64,000 nucleotides of DNA, taken from an uncultured Verrucomicrobia subdivision 3 bacterium. Lineage in GTDB: Bacteria > Verrucomicrobiota > Verrucomicrobiia > Limisphaerales > UBA11358. Position numbers and translations under genes: made by a program. Location of the stretch: NCBI GenBank assembly GCA_903895255.1, contig CAITTG010000010.1, positions 1 to 64,000 on the forward strand, written 5' to 3'. Numbering within the stretch: the stretch's first letter is position 1; each line of letters starts with the position of its first letter. Shown piece by piece: positions 31,490 to 40,774 of the stretch. The notes below the pieces were generated by a model. The model saw only the letters and a list, made by a program, of their open reading frames with translations. It was not told the DNA's origin and did not search any database.

Positions 31490-32710
31490 TTACGCGCGGT
31501 TGGCCCGGCGGCTCGCCAGGAAATTAAAAATGACCCCGGCGAGGATGCCCGCCGCGAGGGCTGTCACCACCACCACCCATTCCGGCAGCGCAAATCCCGC
31601 CACTGCCACGCTCGGGGTCACGGAGAGCCCCGGCCCCAGCGTGTGATCCGCCGGCAGCGGTTCATCGAACACAATTTTCACCGGCACGCGCTGCACCACT
31701 TTCACGAAATTACCCGTCGCATTTTCCGGCGGCAACAAACTGAACTGTGCCCCGCTCCCCGCCTGAATACTGTCCACGTGCGCCGCAAAACTCCGGCCCC
31801 CCAGCGCGTCAATCTCCACCCGCACCTTCTCTCCCGGCGACATCTTCTTCAATTGCGATTCCTTGAAATTCGCCTCCACCCACACTTCCGTGGGCACCAG
31901 CGCCAGCAGCGCCTGTCCGGTCTGCACATAATCGCCCGGCTCCACCGCCTTGCGCGTGACCCGCCCGTCCGCCGCCGCGTAAATCCGGGTGTAGGAAACG
32001 TTGAGTTGGGCGGACGCCACATCCGCCTGGGCCTGGCGCATTTTGGCCAGTTCCGTGGCCACAGCGGATTTCGTCGCCACATACTCCGCCTCCGCCTCCT
32101 TCACCCGCGAGGTGTCCGCCACCACCTTTTGCCGGGCGGAATTCAAAGCCGCTGCCGTCTGTTGTGCCGCCGCTTCAGCGGCATCAAATTCCTGCGCGGA
32201 AATGGTTTTGTCCCGGCGCAATTCCGCGGCACGGGCGTCATCCGCCTGGGCGCGGGTGGCGGCGGCGGCCGCGGCATCCGCATCCGCCTGAGATTCCACC
32301 ACCGTGTCCCGCGCCGTGGCGAGTTTGGTCTGCATCACCTCGAGGCCCGCCAGGACCGCCTGATAATTGGCGGCCATCGCATCGGCGGCGGCGTCTTTCT
32401 GGGCCAGCGTCATCTTAAAATCCGCCGGATCAATCTCCACTAGCAAATCATTGGAATGCACCAGTTGGTTGTCCACCACCGGCACCGTGATCACCTGCCC
32501 GGACACCCGGGGTGCCACCGATATCACGTGCCCCGCGATAAAGGCATCATCCGTGGATTCATGCGTGAAAGCCTCCCCCAGGTAATTCAGACCGAAATAC
32601 ACGCCTGTCGCCACGAGGACAGCCCCCGTCACCACCAGCCATCCGGTCTGCGGTTTGGGGTCGGCGGCCACGGTCAGCGATCCTGGATTTGGTAATTGAG
32701 TATCAGCCAC
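31490..32710 (-). CDS. emrA: HlyD/EmrA-family membrane fusion protein
   Basis: 406 residues from GTG 32710, preceded by AAAGGA. One membrane segment (about 25-45) is followed by the first half of a lipoyl-like domain (TDDAFIAGHVISVAPRVSGQVITVPVVDNQLV), a long alanine-rich coiled coil (residues 115-220), the second lipoyl half and a beta barrel (VWVEANFKESQLKKMSPGEKVRVEID). This is the adaptor of an EmrAB-type tripartite pump. The operon is probably repressed through the palindrome at 32730-32749. Confidence 0.92.
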   Translation of the reverse strand: MADTQLPNPGSLTVAADPKPQTGWLVVTGAVLVATGVYFGLNYLGEAFTHESTDDAFIAGHVISVAPRVSGQVITVPVVDNQLVHSNDLLVEIDPADFKMTLAQKDAAADAMAANYQAVLAGLEVMQTKLATARDTVVESQADADAAAAAATRAQADDARAAELRRDKTISAQEFDAAEAAAQQTAAALNSARQKVVADTSRVKEAEAEYVATKSAVATELAKMRQAQADVASAQLNVSYTRIYAAADGRVTRKAVEPGDYVQTGQALLALVPTEVWVEANFKESQLKKMSPGEKVRVEIDALGGRSFAAHVDSIQAGSGAQFSLLPPENATGNFVKVVQRVPVKIVFDEPLPADHTLGPGLSVTPSVAVAGFALPEWVVVVTALAAGILAGVIFNFLASRRANRA

Positions 32711-32729
32711 AATGTCAGTTCCTTTCAAC

Positions 32730-32749
32730 AACTTACCGAACGGTAAGTT
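32730..32749. promoter_or_regulatory. TetR-like operator AACTTACCGAACGGTAAGTT
   Basis: Perfect 9-nt arms around AA, 20 nt upstream of the emrA start. It overlaps a weak -10 box (TACCGT, minus strand), with TTGACG 17 nt further upstream as -35. Operators of this form (TTACCG-N2-CGGTAA) are typical of TetR/AcrR repressors of efflux genes. No tetR-type gene lies in this window. Confidence 0.75.
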
Positions 32750-32853
32750 TTGGCGGACCCATCGTCAATCAATTATTCCTGCTTAAATCATGCCTGCGGG
32801 AACTCCGCCGCTTCTTCTCCCAACTGCACCGTCAACAAACCCATTAACCGTTC

Positions 32854-32881
32854 TTGACACCCGGCTCGTCACTGGTATTCT
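32854..32881 (+). promoter_or_regulatory. Promoter of rpmH operon
   Basis: TTGACA (32854-32859), 16-nt spacer and TATTCT (32876-32881), giving a leader of about 47 nt before rpmH. It is divergent from emrAB. Confidence 0.65.
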
Positions 32882-32934
32882 CCCACACTCCGTTGGACTG
32901 ATTGTTCCATGCGGAACAGACGCACTAAGAATTT

Positions 32935-33072
32935 ATGAAACGCCAGTATCAACCGTCAAAAATCCGCCGCAAGCGCCAGCACGGATTTCTCAACCGGAAT
33001 TCGAGCAAGAGCGGCAAGGCCACGCTGGCCAACCGCCGGCGCGTGGGCCGCAAACGCCTGACGCCGGTTTGA
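32935..33072 (+). CDS. rpmH: 50S ribosomal protein L34
   Basis: 45 codons. It begins [18 protein letters not shown] and ends in [12 protein letters not shown], the invariant L34 pattern (basic, no acidic residue). It precedes rnpA by 7 nt, the near-universal bacterial order rpmH-rnpA-yidD-yidC. Confidence 0.97.
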   Translation: MKRQYQPSKIRRKRQHGFLNRNSSKSGKATLANRRRVGRKRLTPV

Positions 33073-33079
33073 TCCGGCC

Positions 33080-33460
33080 ATGCACGACGACCCGCCGAGC
33101 CGTCTGAGTTTGGGCCGCGCGCAGCGGGTCACCCGGAATCGCGACTTTATGCGGGTCCGCGCCCAAGGGCAACGCCTCGTGGTGGGGTGTTTGATCGCCA
33201 ACTGGCAGGCCCTGCCCGAAGGGGGCAAACCCAAGCTGGGGGTCGTCACCAGCAAAAAAATTGGCAACGCCGTGGCTCGCAGCCGCGCCCGCCGCTTGCT
33301 CCGGGAAAGTTTCCGGCATCATCAATATGAGCTGGCCAAACCGGTCGAACTGGTGCTTGTGGCGCGTCCCTCCATTGCCTCCTGCGATTATGCGCGGGTG
33401 GAAAAAGATTTTTTAACGTCCTTGCGCCGGGCCGGTTTGCTCAAAACTACCATCGCGTGA
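33080..33460 (+). CDS. rnpA: Ribonuclease P protein component
   Basis: 126 residues. It has [17 protein letters not shown] near the N-terminus, [27 protein letters not shown] (RNR motif, substrate and P RNA contact) and a C-terminal [11 protein letters not shown]. It supports the catalytic RNA of RNase P in tRNA 5' maturation. The stop codon overlaps the GTG start of yidD. Confidence 0.95.
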   Translation: MHDDPPSRLSLGRAQRVTRNRDFMRVRAQGQRLVVGCLIANWQALPEGGKPKLGVVTSKKIGNAVARSRARRLLRESFRHHQYELAKPVELVLVARPSIASCDYARVEKDFLTSLRRAGLLKTTIA

Positions 33461-33726
33461 ATCTCCTTCAACATTCGCTAGTGCTGGCGATTCGCGGTTA
33501 CCGCTGCTCGGTGTCCCCCGCGCAGGTTTATTTATTTGGCGCCACCAGCGGCTGCCGCTTTACCCCCACCTGTTCGGCTTACGCGCTCGAGGCAATTGTT
33601 ACCCATGGTGCCGTCAATGGCACCGCCCTGGCCGCCCGGCGCCTGGCCCGCTGCCACCCTTGGGGTGCCTATGGCTATGACCCGGTCCCCCCCGCTCTTC
33701 CCTCCCTCCCGGAGCAACCTGACTAA
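33457..33726 (+). CDS. yidD: Membrane protein insertion efficiency factor YidD
   Basis: 89 residues, GTG start overlapping rnpA by 4 nt. The family signature is complete: [38 protein letters not shown] and [18 protein letters not shown], with the three conserved Cys. It assists YidC at the inner membrane. Confidence 0.95.
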   Translation: MNLLQHSLVLAIRGYRCSVSPAQVYLFGATSGCRFTPTCSAYALEAIVTHGAVNGTALAARRLARCHPWGAYGYDPVPPALPSLPEQPD

Positions 33727-33731
33727 TTTTC

Positions 33732-35540
33732 ATGGATAGACTTGGAATCATCGTAATCTCAATATGTGTCCTGCTCATGGGCGTCTGGCTCTATGAGGAG
33801 CAACAATACGCCAAACAATACGCCCAGCAACAATTGCTGCACCCCACGCCCCCCCCGCTGGCGAATGGCACCACTCCCGGTGCCTCCCCCAATGCGCCCG
33901 TGCCCGCCAGCCCGACCGCCCCCGTGGCCGTGTCCCCCTTTGATACGAACACCCCCGAGCGCCTGCTTCTCCTCACGAATGCCAATGCCATTTATACCTT
34001 CACCTCCCATGGCGGCGGGCTGAAAACCGTCGCCCTCCTGCATTATCCCCAGCACGTCTCCGTGCGCTGGCAAAAGACCACCGGTTCCGATGCCCTCGCC
34101 ACTCTGAATACCCACTCCGTGGTGCCCACCCTCGCCATCCTGGGCGATGCCCGGCTGGTGGGTGACGGCAACTTCACCCTCACCCGCACCGCCACCGGCG
34201 GGGTGCAGGCCGAGAAATCCCTCGCCGGCGGCCTGCGGATCATCAAAACCTTCGAACTGAGTTCCAATTACCTGGTCAACGCCACTGTCCGCCTGGAAAA
34301 CCGCACCAGCCAGCCGCTGACGATCCCGGCGCAGGAATGGGCGCTCGGCACCGCCACCCCCATGGATGTCGATGACAACGGCATGGTGGAGGGGGCGATG
34401 TGGTACGATGGCACCGGCGTTCAGGATTGCGCCCCCGCCTGGTTCGCCGGTTCCGGTTTTGCCTGCATGCGCGGCGCTCCGCGCAGTGAATATCTGGCCG
34501 GCAGCAACAATGTTTACTGGGGCTCGATTCACAATCAATTTTTCACCCTGATTGCCATGCCGCCCACCAACCTGCCCGCCCAGCAAATCCTGGCCCGGCC
34601 GGTTTCCCTGCCCTGGCTCGCCACCGACCCCGCGCAGCCCGCTCCCGTGGGCGTCCAAACGTCCCTCATCTATCCCGGCCAGACCATCACCGCCAACTCC
34701 GGCGTGGAACGTTCCCTGGTGTTATACGCGGGCCCCAAGGAATATCGCGGCCTCGCCCGCATCGGCGAGGATTTTCAAAACCATGCCGACCTGGTCATGA
34801 ATTTTGGCACGGGCTTCGCCGGTCTCTTTGGCATTGGCTCCTTTTTCGCCAAGGCCCTCCTCCTGGGGATGAACTGGATCCACGACGTCACCAACCTCGG
34901 CTACGGCTGGACGATTGTGCTGATCACCATCCTCCTCCGCGCCATCTTCTGGCCCTTGACCGCCGCCAGCACCCGTTCCATGAAACGGATGCAGGCCCTC
35001 GCCCCCAAGCTCAAGGCCCTCCAGGAAAAATACAAGGACGACGTCCAGAAGCTTACCGCCAAGCAATGGGAACTCTACAAGGAAAACAAGGTCAGCCCCC
35101 TGAGCGGCTGTCTCCCCATGCTCATTCAGATGCCCGTGTTCATCGGCTTTTTCACCATGATCCGCAGCGCCATCGAACTGCGCGGCGCGCATTTCCTGTG
35201 GGTCTCCGATTTGTCCAAGCCTGACACCCTGTTCCTTATCCCGAACACCAGCATTCCCTTCAACCTCCTGCCGCTGCTCATGGTCGCGGCCATGATCTGG
35301 CAGGCGCATTTGCAACCGCCCTCCCCGGGCATGGATCCCGGCCAGCAAAAAATGATGCGCTTCATGCCCTTGATGCTGCTCTTGTTCCTGTACAATTACT
35401 CCTCCGGCATGGCCCTCTACATGACCGTCAGCACCCTCGCCGGCGTGTTGCAAAATAAACTGACGAATATTCCCCCCGCCGCACCGGTCGCCGCGCCCGT
35501 GGATACGCGCTTGACGCCCGTCTCAAAACGGCAAAAATAA
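33732..35540 (+). CDS. yidC: Membrane protein insertase YidC
   Basis: 602 residues. An N-terminal membrane anchor (residues 5-20) is followed by a Pro-rich linker, a periplasmic beta domain of about 300 residues (Gram-negative type) and the insertase core from about residue 370 with WTIVLITILLRAIFWPLTAAS, Lys-rich coiled loop LAPKLKALQEKYKDD, SPLSGCLPMLIQMPVFIGFF and MMRFMPLMLLLFL. The conserved hydrophilic-groove Arg is in the LLRAIFWPL segment. It inserts membrane proteins alone or with SecYEG. Confidence 0.96.
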   Translation: MDRLGIIVISICVLLMGVWLYEEQQYAKQYAQQQLLHPTPPPLANGTTPGASPNAPVPASPTAPVAVSPFDTNTPERLLLLTNANAIYTFTSHGGGLKTVALLHYPQHVSVRWQKTTGSDALATLNTHSVVPTLAILGDARLVGDGNFTLTRTATGGVQAEKSLAGGLRIIKTFELSSNYLVNATVRLENRTSQPLTIPAQEWALGTATPMDVDDNGMVEGAMWYDGTGVQDCAPAWFAGSGFACMRGAPRSEYLAGSNNVYWGSIHNQFFTLIAMPPTNLPAQQILARPVSLPWLATDPAQPAPVGVQTSLIYPGQTITANSGVERSLVLYAGPKEYRGLARIGEDFQNHADLVMNFGTGFAGLFGIGSFFAKALLLGMNWIHDVTNLGYGWTIVLITILLRAIFWPLTAASTRSMKRMQALAPKLKALQEKYKDDVQKLTAKQWELYKENKVSPLSGCLPMLIQMPVFIGFFTMIRSAIELRGAHFLWVSDLSKPDTLFLIPNTSIPFNLLPLLMVAAMIWQAHLQPPSPGMDPGQQKMMRFMPLMLLLFLYNYSSGMALYMTVSTLAGVLQNKLTNIPPAAPVAAPVDTRLTPVSKRQK

Positions 35541-35564
35541 GCCCCAAGCCATATTTTGATTTTT

Positions 35565-36026
35565 ATGCCGGCACAGCCCAAAGCAACCTTGGAACAAATG
35601 CTCACCCTGATGGGGTTTTCCGCCACCATTGAGGAAACCAAATTCGACGACGGTGTCATGCTGGACGTCAAAACCGAGGACTCTGGCCGCCTGATTGGCC
35701 GCCAGGGCCAGACGCTGGCGGACCTGCAATACCTGACCAACCGGATTTTATTCCAACAAGACCCTCGCGCCCCCAAGGTGCTGATTGACGTCGGGGGTTA
35801 CCGCGCCGAAGCCCGCGAGTTGCTGGTGAAGAAGGCCAAGGACGCCGCCGACAAAGTGCGCCGCTGGGGTGACGTGGTGGAACTGGAACCCATGGCCGCC
35901 TACGAACGCCGCGTCGTCCATCAAGCCTTGCGCGACGATCCCGATGTGGAAACCCAGAGCGTCGAAGTTGATGGCACGGAGAAAAAAGCCCTGCTGTTGC
36001 GCCCCCGCCAGCCCGTCGCCCGCTGA
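35565..36026 (+). CDS. jag: Jag/KhpB-type KH-R3H RNA-binding protein
   Basis: 153 residues from ATG 35565. KH domain with the GRLIGRQGQTLADLQYL loop (about 45-61), and an R3H domain with ELEPMAAYERRVVHQALRDDPDVETQSV. The N-terminal Jag_N domain of the Bacillus protein is absent, so this is a short form. It is the usual gene after yidC, and binds RNA in the cytoplasm. Confidence 0.9.
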   Translation: MPAQPKATLEQMLTLMGFSATIEETKFDDGVMLDVKTEDSGRLIGRQGQTLADLQYLTNRILFQQDPRAPKVLIDVGGYRAEARELLVKKAKDAADKVRRWGDVVELEPMAAYERRVVHQALRDDPDVETQSVEVDGTEKKALLLRPRQPVAR

Positions 36027-36083
36027 ACCACCCGAGCGCGCTCCCTTCCCGGGAAATCAGCCGCTTTGCGGCCGGTCATCTCC

Positions 36084-36114
36084 AAAAAAATTACCCATCC
36101 AAAAGGATGGGTAA
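36084..36114 (-). terminator. Rho-independent terminator of the lipoprotein gene 36147-36527
   Basis: Perfect 10-bp hairpin TTACCCATCC / GGATGGGTAA (36091-36100, 36105-36114) with loop AAAA. Read on the minus strand it is followed by seven T. It also closes the rpmH-jag operon from the other side. Confidence 0.9.
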
Positions 36115-36146
36115 GCAATGTTTAAATCAGTGTTTCTTTGACGGCC

Positions 36147-36527
36147 TCAGTCCACGATCTTAAGCGTGTAGGGCGGCGAGATCTTGGTGTCGGGCCGGGG
36201 CTCCGAACCCATGGTGTTCAACTTGTAGTCGAACACGAAGCGATAGGTGACGCTGTTTTGATCGGCCGGCACCGGAATGTAGCCTTCCCAGCGGTTGTTC
36301 AACCCTGCCACCGGGGTCATGGGCAGAACCTTGCCGCCGACCACCACCGAGCATTGCAGGGAATCCCAGCGCAGCGCGGTTTGTTCACTCGCGAAAGTCG
36401 CCTCCACGAGGTACTGGTTTTTCGCATTGCGGGGCGCTTCCCCAGGGGTTAGCCGACTGATCGTCGACATGCTCGCGCAACCCGTGATCAACAGAACCGG
36501 CAAAAACTTCAAAAATTTCTTCCACAT
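36147..36527 (-). CDS. Small lipoprotein, function unknown
   Basis: 126 residues from ATG 36527 (MWKKFLKFLPVLLITGC, lipobox LITGC). The mature protein is beta-rich with YLVEATFASEQTALRWDSLQCSVVVGG and VTYRFVFDYKLNTMGSEPRPDTKISPPYTLKI, an Ig-like arrangement. No family recognised. It is divergent from the MFS gene and has its own terminator. Confidence 0.75.
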   Translation of the reverse strand: MWKKFLKFLPVLLITGCASMSTISRLTPGEAPRNAKNQYLVEATFASEQTALRWDSLQCSVVVGGKVLPMTPVAGLNNRWEGYIPVPADQNSVTYRFVFDYKLNTMGSEPRPDTKISPPYTLKIVD

Positions 36528-36617
36528 AATGTATAGAGCCTCGCACAAAGCCCACCCCTTTGTAAAGTTGGATTTCAACGCTTGAAACCACCCCCCGTTT
36601 CCGCTAAACCTCTGCGC

Positions 36618-38378
36618 ATGCAATCACCCCGTGCCAGCCAGCCTTCCCGCAGCCACTTTCGCTGGGTGATTTGCGCCCTCCTGTTTTTTTCCACCACCGT
36701 CAACTACATGGACCGGCAGGTGATCAGCTACCTCAAAGATTACTTCTGCACCCCCGCGGAGCTGGGCGGCTTTGGCTGGTCCAATACCGACTTCTCGCAT
36801 CTAACCGCCTTCTTCACCGGTTTTTACGCCGGCATGACCATTCTGGCCGGCTGGGTGATTGATAAAATCGGCACCAAAATGGGCCTCGCGTTGTCGCTCA
36901 TTATTTGGTCCGTTTTTGGCATTTTAAACGCCTTTGTGGGCCGTCTGGTGGCCATGCATGTGATGGTGCGGAGCGCCTTCGGGATCGGCGAGGCGGGCAA
37001 TTTCCCGGCCTCCATCAAAACCGTCGCCGAGTGGTTTCCCAAGCGGGAACGCGCCCTCGCCACCGGTATTTTTAACAGCGGTTCCAACTTCGGGGCCATG
37101 ATTGCCGCCCTCTTTGTCCCCTGGTGCCTCACTTATTTCGGCGCGGAAAAGGGCTGGAAGATGGCCTTTATCATCACCGGCTCCGTCGGCTTCATCTGGT
37201 TGATTTTCTGGTTCTGGCTGTATGACACCCCCGCCAAAAACAAATGGCTTTCCAAGGCGGAATACGACTATATCCACAGCGACCGCGACGAAACCGGACC
37301 CGAGGATAAGTCCGGTAAAAAGGTTTCCGCCGGTTTGTTCTCTTTTGAAGGCCGCCTGCCCCGCTCCGCCTTTTGGGGCCTGACGATCATGATCCACATT
37401 TTGTGTGTCTTCATCTTTTTCATCACGCAGAAAATTGTCGGCCAAGGCGTCCTGCAGAATCAGCCCTCCCTGATATTCTTTGCCCTCACCGGCCTGGTGG
37501 CGGTGGCTGCCAGTGTATCCCTGCACGCCCGGCGCTGGCATGATGTCAACCAGTCCGGCTGGCTCGCCCTGACCTACGCGGTCCCGGTGCTGGCCGGGTT
37601 TGGTTCGGTGATCGTTCTAGGATTCGATAATAAAATTTATCTGGTGGCCGTGGCCCTGGCACTGATCGCCATGGTCGCCGCCGGCGCAGGCTCGAGTGTT
37701 TCTGGCCCGGGTAAATTTGGCCACCCGGGCAGCCCCGGCCTCCTGGGCTACCGCCAGACCTGGTCCTTTTTTGTGGGGAAATTAATGACCGACGGCATCT
37801 GGTGGTTCTACCTCTTTTGGCTGCCCGACTATCTGGTGAAACAATTCCACATGAAAATCCACGACACCATGTGGCCCACCTTCATCGTGTATGGCATCTC
37901 GATTGTCGGCAGTGTGTATGGCGGCAGCATTCCCATGACCCTCATGAAACGGGGCATGCCCGTTTACCGGGCGCGCATGACGGCGATGTTTCTGATCGCC
38001 GTCTGTCCGCTGGCGGTGCTCTCCACGCAATACTTTGGCGACGTCAGCCACTTTGGCGACCGCGCCATGTATTACGCCGTGGCCGTCATCTGCATCGGCG
38101 CCGCCGCGCACCAAGCTTGGTCCGCGAATCTCTTCACCACGGTGTCCGACATGTTCCCCAAACGCGCCGTCGGTTCCGTCACCGGCATCGGTGCCATGGC
38201 CGGCGGCTTGGGCGGCGTGATTGTGCAATTAATCGCCGGCACGCTCACCGACACCTACAAAGCCACGCCCCAAACTGCTTACCTGATTATGTTTTGGATC
38301 TGCGCCCTGAGCTATTTGATCGCTTGGACGGGAATGAAGTTGCTGGTGCCCAGACACCAGCCGATCACCGATTTGTAA
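36618..38378 (+). CDS. MFS sugar-acid transporter with inserted DUF805-like domain
   Basis: 586 residues from ATG 36618. Residues 15-205 and 378-580 form the two halves of a hexuronate/anion-symporter-type MFS carrier (ALLFFSTTVNYMDRQVISYL, FGIGEAGNFPASIKTVAEWFPKRERALATGIFNSG, WWFYLFWLPDYLVKQF). Between them, residues about 241-370 read FSFEGRLPRSAFWGL, SLHARRWHDVNQSGWLALTYAVP and GPGKFGHP, the complete pattern of a DUF805 membrane domain. Normal relatives have about 430 residues, so the loop holds a whole extra domain. No frameshift or stop interrupts it. Neighbouring SDR and larA homologues support sugar-acid uptake. Confidence 0.88.
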   Translation: MQSPRASQPSRSHFRWVICALLFFSTTVNYMDRQVISYLKDYFCTPAELGGFGWSNTDFSHLTAFFTGFYAGMTILAGWVIDKIGTKMGLALSLIIWSVFGILNAFVGRLVAMHVMVRSAFGIGEAGNFPASIKTVAEWFPKRERALATGIFNSGSNFGAMIAALFVPWCLTYFGAEKGWKMAFIITGSVGFIWLIFWFWLYDTPAKNKWLSKAEYDYIHSDRDETGPEDKSGKKVSAGLFSFEGRLPRSAFWGLTIMIHILCVFIFFITQKIVGQGVLQNQPSLIFFALTGLVAVAASVSLHARRWHDVNQSGWLALTYAVPVLAGFGSVIVLGFDNKIYLVAVALALIAMVAAGAGSSVSGPGKFGHPGSPGLLGYRQTWSFFVGKLMTDGIWWFYLFWLPDYLVKQFHMKIHDTMWPTFIVYGISIVGSVYGGSIPMTLMKRGMPVYRARMTAMFLIAVCPLAVLSTQYFGDVSHFGDRAMYYAVAVICIGAAAHQAWSANLFTTVSDMFPKRAVGSVTGIGAMAGGLGGVIVQLIAGTLTDTYKATPQTAYLIMFWICALSYLIAWTGMKLLVPRHQPITDL

Positions 38379-38484
38379 ACTGCCCGCCGGAGCGCGCCGT
38401 TCAAGGCGCATCCAACTGGCTGCGCTGACTGATAACAAATGTCAGGTTGAAGGGGCTGGCCCTCCAGCCTCTCGCCGTCTCCGC

Positions 38485-38527
38485 ATCTGCGTTCATCTGC
38501 GTCTATCCGCGGTTAAACTCTTTTTGA
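38485..38527. repeat. Second copy of the ATCTGCGTTCATC repeat end
   Basis: ATCTGCGTTCATCTGCGT followed by CTATCCGCGGTTAAACTC and a T run aligns with 898-940 at most positions. Only this end is present here, without the inverted partner. It lies between the convergent MFS and SDR genes. Confidence 0.7.
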
Positions 38528-38544
38528 ATGGAGTGCGTCCTTGA

Positions 38545-39318
38545 TCAAATGCTCATCGCATCATAGCCGCCATCCACCACCATCTCTGTTCCCGTGATGA
38601 AACTGCCCGCCTCCGAGGCCAGCAGCAGCGCGGCCCCGACGAGTTCATGCGCTTCGCCAAACCGTTTCATCGGGGTCTTCGCCATGATCGAGGCAATCCG
38701 CTCGGGGTTCAGCACCTTGCGGTTTTGCTCGGCCGGGAAGAAGCCAGGCACGAGGATGTTCACCCGCACGCCCGACGTGGCCCATTCGCGGGCGAGGTTT
38801 TTGGAAAGATTATGCACCGCCGCCTTGGAGGCGGAGTACGTGAACACGCGGGACAGCGGCTTGAGCCCGGAAGCGGAACCCAGGTTGATGATGCTGCCGG
38901 AGCGTTTGTCCACCATGTGCTTGCCAAAGACCTGGCACCCCAGCACGACCCCCTTCAAATTCACCGTGATGATCTTGTCAAACTCCGCCTCGGTGATGTC
39001 GAAAAACGGTGTGGGCGAATTGACCCCCGCGCCATTCACCAGCACATCCACCGGACCAAATTTCGCGATCACTTCCGCCAGCAGCGCCTCCAGGCCCGCC
39101 TTCGAGGTGGTGTCGCAGGCGAAGAACGCCGCCTTGCCGCCGTTCGCGGCGATGCGATCCAAGCGCACCTGCGCTTTGGCCGCGTCCCGGCCGACCAGCG
39201 CCACCGTGGCGCCCGCCGCGGCAAAGCCCTCCGCCATCGCGCCGCATAATTCGCCGGTGCCGCCAATCACGACCGCCACTTTGCCGGTGAGAGAAAACAA
39301 TTCCGATGGTTTTTTCAT
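38545..39318 (-). CDS. SDR-family oxidoreductase (sugar-acid dehydrogenase type)
   Basis: 257 residues. Classical SDR with nucleotide motif [13 protein letters not shown], DxxS region, NGAG (about 95), catalytic Ser in NLGSASG and YSASK (Tyr/Lys), and a C-terminal GGYDAMSI. The segment [14 protein letters not shown] resembles D-mannonate/gluconate oxidoreductases of the SDR type, which interconvert fructuronate or keto-gluconate with the aldonate. It lies 27 nt after the larA homologue, same operon. Exact substrate is inferred. Confidence 0.85.
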   Translation of the reverse strand: MKKPSELFSLTGKVAVVIGGTGELCGAMAEGFAAAGATVALVGRDAAKAQVRLDRIAANGGKAAFFACDTTSKAGLEALLAEVIAKFGPVDVLVNGAGVNSPTPFFDITEAEFDKIITVNLKGVVLGCQVFGKHMVDKRSGSIINLGSASGLKPLSRVFTYSASKAAVHNLSKNLAREWATSGVRVNILVPGFFPAEQNRKVLNPERIASIMAKTPMKRFGEAHELVGAALLLASEAGSFITGTEMVVDGGYDAMSI

Positions 39319-39345
39319 AAAGTAAATTTACTGCCCATACTGCGA

Positions 39346-40620
39346 TTAATCGTTGAACCGGCCGCGATAAGCCCACAGGCCCAGCGCGGGGTTGGAGATG
39401 TAAAAAATTTCCTCGCCATCCGGCAGCGTGTTCCAGCCGTCCTTCAGCAGGGCCGGATTGTAACGCTGGGTCATCGTCTTCAAATCCGCGTACTTGAAAT
39501 TCACGCTCTCAATTTCCGCCTGCGTGAGTTCGCCGGGACAATACGTGACGTTGAACCGGCCTTCGGTGGAACCATGAATTAAATGCGCGGCCGCGCTCAA
39601 GTTGTTGCGCAACTCCGCATTCGCCTGCGTGGCGGCCAGGGTTTCGGGCGTGCCCCGGTAGCCGTATTTGCGGATCAAGCGGTCAATCTCATGGTCCTCG
39701 CCAAATTCCTTCAAACCCGGCGCCAGCACGATGAGCTCGCCGCCATCGGCCATCGCCATGCGCGTGCGGTAAATACTCTTGTTGCCCAGCCAGGTGCTTT
39801 TGAATTCCGAGGGGTCCAAATACACGACCACCTTCTGGAGCGGCGCCGCCAGCATTTGGAAATTCACTTCCAGCGATAATTTGGCCGCCCGGTCAAAGCC
39901 GGACACATCATCGCTCACATACAGGCCGCGCACCACCAGCTTGCCATCCTCCGCCCGGCCCACCACTGTGTGCACATAAACGATGGGCAGGTGCTTGGTG
40001 AAATGTTCCGAGGCGTAATTCAGGATGCGGCGCACCGGGGTGTTCGACCGGCCCATCATGCGCTCCATGCCATAGGCCGCACCCACAAAATGGCTCTTGT
40101 TAATCCCCTCCACCCCGCCGGTGCCCACAAAAATGTTCTTGTTGTAATTGGCCATGCCAATCACTTCGTGCGGCACCACCTGGCCGATGGACAAAATCAA
40201 ATCATGCCGGCCGGTCCAGATCAGGTTGGCGAGCTGCGCGGGCCAGGGGAAATCCACCGCGCCCTCGGAAACTTCTTTCACAAACGCCGCCGGCACCTCG
40301 CCCACCGTGGTGATGCCCGTGCGCCAGTTGTGCACCCGGAACAAATCGTGCGGCACGCCCGGGAACATCTCATCCAATTGATGCGGCGTCATCGCCGTGT
40401 GCGTGCCCAGCGCGGGCAGGATGTCCGTGAGGGCCGGACCGTAGAAATCGTAGGCCAGGCGGGTGAGCTGGCCGGCTTGGGAATGGAAGCGGGTGAAATC
40501 CGGCGGCACCACCAGCACGCGCCGGCGCGGGCCGAGACTCTTCAAGGCCGCGAACAGGCACTGGCGCAAATCGTCCGGCGACAGCCGGTCCGTGGTGGAA
40601 CCACGCTCAAAGTACAGCAT
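39346..40620 (-). CDS. LarA-family nickel-pincer racemase/epimerase homologue
   Basis: 424 residues. The family residues of lactate racemase LarA are in place: Arg44 in PPDFTRFH, His74 in LGTHTAMT, His151 and Lys161 in PHEVIGMANYNKN, and His177. Spacings His-10-Lys and Lys-16-His equal those of LarA His174/Lys184/His200, the residues that tether the cofactor and hold nickel. So this is probably an active nickel-pincer enzyme. LarA relatives racemise or epimerise 2-hydroxyacids, including sugar acids. With the SDR and MFS neighbours an aldonate epimerase is more likely than a lactate racemase. larE is in the window at 42340. Confidence 0.88.
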   Translation of the reverse strand: MLYFERGSTTDRLSPDDLRQCLFAALKSLGPRRRVLVVPPDFTRFHSQAGQLTRLAYDFYGPALTDILPALGTHTAMTPHQLDEMFPGVPHDLFRVHNWRTGITTVGEVPAAFVKEVSEGAVDFPWPAQLANLIWTGRHDLILSIGQVVPHEVIGMANYNKNIFVGTGGVEGINKSHFVGAAYGMERMMGRSNTPVRRILNYASEHFTKHLPIVYVHTVVGRAEDGKLVVRGLYVSDDVSGFDRAAKLSLEVNFQMLAAPLQKVVVYLDPSEFKSTWLGNKSIYRTRMAMADGGELIVLAPGLKEFGEDHEIDRLIRKYGYRGTPETLAATQANAELRNNLSAAAHLIHGSTEGRFNVTYCPGELTQAEIESVNFKYADLKTMTQRYNPALLKDGWNTLPDGEEIFYISNPALGLWAYRGRFND

Positions 40621-40708
40621 AAATCGTACAAATGGATGACAGCTTAAGCATCCGGCACTGGTGAAAAATTGTAAAGATTTTTTGGCCGGGCAGCGCGGGA
40701 AGCACGCG

Positions 40709-40721
40709 AATCTTCAAGATT
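40709..40721. promoter_or_regulatory. Palindrome AATCTTCAAGATT upstream of the larA homologue (copy 2)
   Basis: Same 13 bases as at 12391-12403. It lies 89 nt before the larA-homologue start (copy 1 lies 92 nt before the GH35 start). Confidence 0.6.
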
Positions 40722-40726
40722 TGGCT

Positions 40727-40774
40727 CATCGGTTAAACGGTTAAGGCGTTAATTGGTTAAATTGTTAAATGCTT
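40727..40774. repeat. 8-nt tandem array, copy 2
   Basis: Six 8-nt units in register: CATCGGTT, AAACGGTT, AAGGCGTT, AATTGGTT, AAATTGTT, AAATGCTT. They are then followed by TACTGA where copy 1 has TATAAT. CATTTGC follows within 25 nt in both copies. Confidence 0.65.
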
